Position numbers and translations under genes: made by a program. Shown here piece by piece: positions 5,441-6,029 of a stretch of 6,029 nucleotides of DNA; the first letter of the stretch is position 1; every line of letters begins with the position of its first letter. Origin of the DNA: Bacteroidota bacterium (lineage in GTDB: Bacteria > Bacteroidota > Bacteroidia > CAILMK01); contig JABDEJ010000109.1 in assembly GCA_013287095.1 (NCBI GenBank), forward strand, positions 1 to 6,029, written 5' to 3'. The notes beneath the pieces are model-generated. The model made no database searches. It saw only the letters and a list, made by a program, of their open reading frames with translations, and had not been told where the DNA came from.

Positions 5441-5441
5441 T
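5429..5441. promoter_or_regulatory. candidate operator or res half-sites
   Basis: ATTGT-AAG-ACAAT is a perfect five-base inverted repeat lying on the predicted -35 element of the resolvase. Resolvases commonly bind inverted TGTC-containing half-sites in front of their own gene and repress it. Another TGTC (minus strand, near 5472-5475) occurs upstream. The three-subsite layout of a full res site is not evident by eye. Confidence 0.3.
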
Positions 5442-5511
5442 TTGTGCCAAAAATCAATTGCAGGTCATGTGGGACATTTTTTGAAGGCTGGAAGAAATTT
5501 CAATAGAGCTT

Positions 5512-5532
5512 GGTTCAATGAGACTATGAACC
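5512..5532 (-). repeat. small hairpin after the right-edge gene
   Basis: GGTTCA (5512-5517) and TGAACC (5527-5532) form a perfect six-base stem with a nine-base loop, starting seven bases past the TAA of the right-edge gene. No run of T follows on the minus strand, so if it ends transcription it is a weak or factor-dependent terminator. Confidence 0.35.
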
Positions 5533-5538
5533 GACCAA

Positions 5539-6029
5539 TTAGCTTGCTTGGCATCCGTAGGGATTTGTTACAGGCAAAACGTCTTTACCAGAAATATTAA
5601 TATTTAGAGGGATAGCGAGCCCAACTTTAGGATAGGCAGGGTCAACTTTAAAAATATCCACCATGCAATACGTTTGGTGGTGAAGCTCCCCTGTATAAAA
5701 TCCGTAGTCAATTGCATAGGCAATCCCCACATGAATAGATTTTATAGCGGCTTTTCTAGCGTTTGATTTTTTTTGAGAGAAAGGCTCTCCGATTGAACGA
5801 AATGTACCCATGAATTCAATATGTTTTGCAATATCCTCTCTGGATATGATGAGAGTATCTTTGATTACTTCTGGAGCTTCAGGAAAGAGGGTAAATCCAA
5901 AAGAAGTATGGTTGTCACTTGAGAGTGAATTTAACATTTTTTTTAATTCAAAATCAGGTGTAGTAAATTGAGGCATGATGGAAGGAAAGGCTTTCGATTC
6001 CAACTGAACATGCATGGCAGGGCTATGTC
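5539..6029 (-). CDS. hypothetical protein, N-terminus cut by window edge
   Basis: The frame ends at TAA (5539-5541) and is open to the right edge, beyond the first ATG in the window (6015). That ATG has no ribosome binding site, and the codons before it (H-S-P-A) continue the frame, so the true start is probably outside. The visible 163 residues have no signal peptide or membrane segment and no motif I recognise. Notable stretches are F-G-F-T-L-F-P-E-A-P (39-48 from the ATG), a lysine-rich turn F-S-Q-K-K-S-N-A-R-K-A-A, and the mixed strand region V-D-I-F-K-V-D-P-A-Y-P. It looks like a compact soluble alpha/beta protein. It lies upstream of the resolvase on the same strand with a 151-base gap containing a separate promoter, so the two need not be functionally linked. 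Confidence 0.65.
   Translation of the reverse strand, partial: HSPAMHVQLESKAFPSIMPQFTTPDFELKKMLNSLSSDNHTSFGFTLFPEAPEVIKDTLIISREDIAKHIEFMGTFRSIGEPFSQKKSNARKAAIKSIHVGIAYAIDYGFYTGELHHQTYCMVDIFKVDPAYPKVGLAIPLNINISGKDVLPVTNPYGCQAS

Noticed and set aside
4443..5538. Tn3-type transposon
   Set aside because: A resolvase is present, but no transposase, 38-bp terminal repeats or target duplication can be seen in the window.
1..6029. CRISPR array, tRNA, rRNA or group II intron
   Set aside because: No regularly spaced repeats, cloverleaf sequences or reverse transcriptase coding were seen on reading both strands.

Overview
This is a bacterial accessory-type window. It has moderate to low GC, several short independent transcription units on both strands, and one recombinase-bearing segment that looks mobile. 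Intact ribosome binding sites, sigma70-like promoters and protein families common in Proteobacteria suggest a Gram-negative host. The sequence alone does not fix the taxon, nor whether this is a chromosome or a plasmid. I see no rRNA, tRNA or CRISPR array.

Left part (1-1756, minus strand). A KAP-family P-loop NTPase starts at 1091 and runs off the left edge, so its C-terminus is missing. It carries a clear Walker A, a tryptophan/histidine segment typical of the family, and a Walker B of the form DEIDRC. Upstream of it in the same direction is a 167-residue Nudix hydrolase resembling the isopentenyl-diphosphate isomerase-like branch, with two substitutions in its Nudix box. The 161-base gap between them holds a start-less plus-strand stretch (1136-1246) that reads like the tail end of a lost gene.

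Middle (1757-3252). A second Nudix hydrolase, of the ADP-ribose pyrophosphatase type, is transcribed on the plus strand from its own promoter, divergently from the first. It meets a class I SAM-dependent methyltransferase tail to tail, and their 3' ends overlap by 36 bases. An AT-only-like spacer (3253-3448) with a 17-bp perfect inverted repeat separates this housekeeping-like group from the next.

Right part (3449-6029, minus strand throughout). From upstream to downstream there are: a gene of unknown function entering from the right edge; a small serine recombinase (resolvase/invertase class) with an inverted repeat over its predicted promoter; a consensus-hexamer promoter; a roughly 330-base leader rich in inverted repeats; a 258-residue protein with a candidate HUH endonuclease motif (H-F-H-G); and two tiny reading frames of 25 and 48 codons, chained to it and to each other by ATGA overlaps. 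A resolvase next to a possible HUH protein and a structured leader is what one expects of a plasmid-like or integrated replicon.

The most notable points are the HUH / 25-codon / 48-codon overlap chain and the structured leader before it. The 25-codon frame may instead be the true C-terminus of the HUH protein after a -1 shift. The KAP ATPase may belong to a defence or membrane-linked system whose partners lie outside the window. No complete new system can be demonstrated from this window alone.
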